Shown here piece by piece: positions 61,823 through 64,000 of a stretch of 64,000 nt of DNA. Below the pieces are notes generated by a model. That model ran no database searches, had not been told where the DNA came from, and worked only from the letters and a program-made list of their open reading frames with translations. This stretch comes from Halorubrum sp. 48-1-W (GTDB lineage Archaea > Halobacteriota > Halobacteria > Halobacteriales > Haloferacaceae), in assembly GCF_003287355.1 (NCBI RefSeq), contig NZ_QMIM01000001.1, positions 281,132 through 345,131 on the forward strand, in the 5' to 3' direction. How positions within the stretch are numbered: position 1 is the stretch's first letter; each line of letters opens with the position of its first letter. Both the position numbers and the translations under genes were made by a program.

Positions 61823-61896
61823 GTCCGGCCCGAGGTAGAGAGCCGCGGCGAATAAGCGGTGCGGTCCGGGATGCCGACCGATCCTCCCGTCGGCCG

Positions 61897-62694
61897 TCAG
61901 TCCGTCAGCCCGTAGCCGCGTTTGAACAGCAGTACGTCGATCCCGGCGGCCGCCACGGTCATCCCGGCGAGGACGAGGAGCGACAGCCGGGGGTCCACCT
62001 CGGCGACGCCGAGGAAGCCGTACCGGACGCCGTTGACCATGTACACCATCGGGTTGAGAAGCGAGACGTCACGGAGGAGCGGGGTGAGGTCCTCGAGCGA
62101 GTAGAAGACCGCGCCGAAAAAGACCAGCGGCCGGAGGATGAACTGGTTCATGACGGTGAGGTCGTCGAAGTCGCTGGCAGCGAGCCCGCCGATCACGCCG
62201 AGGCTGGCGAAGAGCAGCGTGATGACGAGCATGAACGCGAGCAGGTACGCCGGCTCCTCGACCGGAACGGGGCGGAACAGCGCCGAGACGATCGCCCACC
62301 CGATCGCGGCGATGAGCCCGCCGACGAGCAGTCCGCGGGTCGCCGCGGAGAGGACGTACGCGCCCACCATCCCCGCGTACGACAGCGGCGAGGTGAGCAC
62401 CTCGTGGATGTACTCGTTCCATCGGCCGTGAAAGATCGAGAAGGAGGCGTTCTCGAAGCTGTTCGACACCGCGCCGAGCACCACGAGCCCGGGCAGGATG
62501 AAGAGGATGTACGGGACGCCCGTGATCGTCCCGACGCGCTCACCGAGGATGACGCCGAACACGGAGAAGTACAACACGTTCGTGATGAACGGTGGCGCGA
62601 ACGTGTTGCTGGGCCGCCGAAGGAACCGCAGGACCTCCCGTTTGGTCAGCGTCAGGAAGCCGGTGAGGTCGACGGCGCCGGCGTCGCCGCTCAT
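61897..62694 (-). CDS. ABC-2-type transporter permease
   Basis: 265 residues, six predicted membrane helices. N-terminal LTKREVLRFLRRPSNTFAPPFITNVLYFSVFG, the ABC-2 amphipathic start; C-terminal NPMVYMVNGVRYGFLG, which is the typical end-loop of the DrrB/NodJ-like permeases. Overlaps the ATPase gene by 4 bp (ATGA), so they are co-translated and form one exporter. Substrate unknown; relatives export drugs or polysaccharide-related molecules. Confidence 0.93.
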   Translation of the reverse strand: MSGDAGAVDLTGFLTLTKREVLRFLRRPSNTFAPPFITNVLYFSVFGVILGERVGTITGVPYILFILPGLVVLGAVSNSFENASFSIFHGRWNEYIHEVLTSPLSYAGMVGAYVLSAATRGLLVGGLIAAIGWAIVSALFRPVPVEEPAYLLAFMLVITLLFASLGVIGGLAASDFDDLTVMNQFILRPLVFFGAVFYSLEDLTPLLRDVSLLNPMVYMVNGVRYGFLGVAEVDPRLSLLVLAGMTVAAAGIDVLLFKRGYGLTD

Positions 62695-63764
62695 CGAGAC
62701 CCCTCCCGACTGCCGGCTGTGGCGGTCTCGAGTGGCGCGTCGTCGGCGGTCCCGTCCGCGGGGTCGTCGCGACTCTCCTCGTCTCCCCCCTCTCTGCCGT
62801 CCCCGTCCGCGGGGTCGTCTCCGCCGTCCCCTTCCTCGTGGCGGGTCATGTCCACGAACACCTCCTCGAGGGAGGTGCGTTTGATCTCCATGTCGAGGAT
62901 CTCGTGGCCGGCGCGGTCGAGTTCGCGGACCAGGTCGGGCGCGACCAACCCGCCCTGTCTGGCGGTGACGACGAGGCGTTCCTCCTCGAGGCTCACGTCC
63001 TCGATCCGGTCGTCGCCGGGGATCACGTCGGAGACCGCTGTGGCCGACGACGGTGGGTCCCTGAGCGCGACGACGACCCGGTCGGTCCCCCGATCCATCA
63101 GCTCTTCCGGGGAGGCCACCGTGACGACCCGGCCCCGGTCGAGGATGGCGACCTCGTCACAGAGCCGCTCGGCCTCCTCGATGTAGTGGGTGGTGAGGAG
63201 CACGGTCGTGCCCCGCTCGTTGAGTTCCGTGACGAGGTTCCAGAGGTCACGGCGTAGCTGGACGTCGACGCCGGCGGAGGGCTCGTCGAGGATCAACAGG
63301 TCGGGGTCGGTGACGAGCGCTCGCGCCAGCATGAACCGTCGTTTCATGCCGCCGGAGAGCCAGTCGAAGCGGGTGTCCCGCTTGTCGTAGATGTCGACCT
63401 GCTTGAGCGCGCGCTCGGCGCGCTCGGCCGCCACGTCGCGCGGGACGCCGTGGTACCCCGCCTTGTGTTCCAACACCTCGTGGATCGGGAAGAACCGGTC
63501 GACGTTGAACTCCTGTGGGGCGAGCCCGATACAGTCGCGGGCCTGCCGGTAGTCGTCCTCGACGTGGTGGCCGAAGACGCGCGCGTCGCCGCCGGAGGCG
63601 CGCACGAGCCCGACGAGGATGTTGATGAACGTCGTCTTCCCCGCGCCGTTGGGGCCGAGCAGGCCGAAGAAGGACCCCTCGGGGACGGTGAGCGACACCC
63701 CCTTCAGCGCGTCGAGGTCGCCGTAGCTCTTCTGAAGGTTCTCGACCTCCAGTGCGTTCGTCAT
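62691..63764 (-). CDS. ABC exporter ATP-binding protein
   Basis: 357 residues from ATG 63764 (MTNALEVENLQKSYG); a longer reading to 63926 adds Arg/Gly-rich sequence with no coding character. Walker A LGPNGAGKTTF at about 42-52, signature WLSGGMKRRFMLARAL near 140-155, Walker B LLILDEPSAG about 160-169, H-loop TTHYIEEAE. DrrA-like exporter ATPase. The last 55 residues are Asp/Gly/Arg-rich with GDDPADGD- and RDDPADGT-like near-repeats and are probably disordered. TTTAACC about 25 nt upstream is a plausible promoter. Confidence 0.95.
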   Translation of the reverse strand: MTNALEVENLQKSYGDLDALKGVSLTVPEGSFFGLLGPNGAGKTTFINILVGLVRASGGDARVFGHHVEDDYRQARDCIGLAPQEFNVDRFFPIHEVLEHKAGYHGVPRDVAAERAERALKQVDIYDKRDTRFDWLSGGMKRRFMLARALVTDPDLLILDEPSAGVDVQLRRDLWNLVTELNERGTTVLLTTHYIEEAERLCDEVAILDRGRVVTVASPEELMDRGTDRVVVALRDPPSSATAVSDVIPGDDRIEDVSLEEERLVVTARQGGLVAPDLVRELDRAGHEILDMEIKRTSLEEVFVDMTRHEEGDGGDDPADGDGREGGDEESRDDPADGTADDAPLETATAGSREGSR

Positions 63765-64000
63765 GTGCGGAGCGTGGCCGGCCGTGGGGTTAAACGACAC
63801 CGTTCGGCCGCGAGAGCGCCCCCGTCCTCGTGGGAGCGTCCCCTTGCGCCCCCTCCCCCCTGCTCGTCGACTGTCCTCCAAAGGTGTCATAGAACGGTCC
63901 ACACGCTTGGAGTTGGGTTCGCTCAATTCAGGTGAAGGAACGAACGATTCTGCGGTGGCGTGCCGGTGAGCGCCCGGAGGGCGCGAACCGCCCGCGAGGG
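63765..64000. other. Right edge, no supported gene
   Basis: 236 bp. Contains the exporter promoter and a palindromic GC-rich stretch near the end (GAGCGCCCGGAGGGCGCGAA at about 63,968-63,987, stem GCGCCC/GGGCGC). No complete gene. The next gene could begin beyond the window. Confidence 0.4.

Overview
The window is high-GC haloarchaeal chromosome. Support: acidic predicted proteomes, leaderless AT-rich promoters about 26 nt before start codons, HalOD1 domains, an archaeal replication set (MCM, PriL, Hjc, Orc1/Cdc6) and archaeal PheS/PheT. The overall look is Halorubrum-like; that genus call is inference only.

Left part (1-17.9 kb) is mostly core genome: the start of a Ski2/Hel308-like helicase, a membrane-anchored TRAM protein, an MCM helicase split by a 176-residue mini-intein in its Walker A motif, a run of co-directional haloarchaeal conserved genes ending in a ParA/MinD-like ATPase and a degenerate M48-like membrane protein, pheS-pheT, a lactate permease divergent from a lactate-oxidation operon (LUD protein plus fused LldF-LldE), an aminopeptidase and a DUF2237 protein.

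From 17,980 to 31,064 (minus strand) two genes, 2 bp apart, encode giant beta-rich proteins of 2641 and 1718 residues without signal peptides. They carry concanavalin-like and Fn3-like segments, a natural (GGGGS)n linker and acidic repeats, and sit behind their own promoter region with two inverted repeats. I do not recognise a characterised system here; this is the best candidate for something undescribed.

31-39.4 kb: pepF, rimI, a truncated and frameshifted PAS gene beside an IS200/IS605-type right-end hairpin, an RND/MMPL exporter with a COG1361 partner, and a divergent TetR regulator.

39.47-53.4 kb is a lower-GC integrative island beginning at tRNA-Arg(CCG). Downstream of the tRNA lie further direct and inverted copies of its 3' end (att-like scars). 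Cargo: an orphan TupA lipoprotein, a winged-helix regulator, a Doc/Fic toxin with a palindrome in its promoter, a PD-(D/E)XK-like nuclease with two copies of an unknown domain, an Mrr-like endonuclease convergent with a Dam-type methylase, an Orc1/Cdc6 with three G-rich origin-box-like repeats around a DUF4268 nuclease-like gene, a HEPN-MNT toxin-antitoxin pair, the C-terminal stump of a tyrosine integrase, and a sensor kinase whose stop codon lies inside a second IS200/IS605-type hairpin. The origin, restriction-modification, toxin-antitoxin and integrase genes together look like an integrated and decaying plasmid or virus.

53.4-64 kb returns to core sequence: an HTH regulator, a DUF457-like membrane protein, a second REC-PAS-GAF histidine kinase, a CGCGG-family RiPP precursor candidate with an expanded TD-rich leader, a universal stress protein, Holliday-junction resolvase Hjc, a SWIM zinc-finger protein, a small membrane protein, primase large subunit PriL, and an ABC-2 exporter pair. 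Short in-frame or intergenic tandem duplications (15-30 bp) recur throughout.
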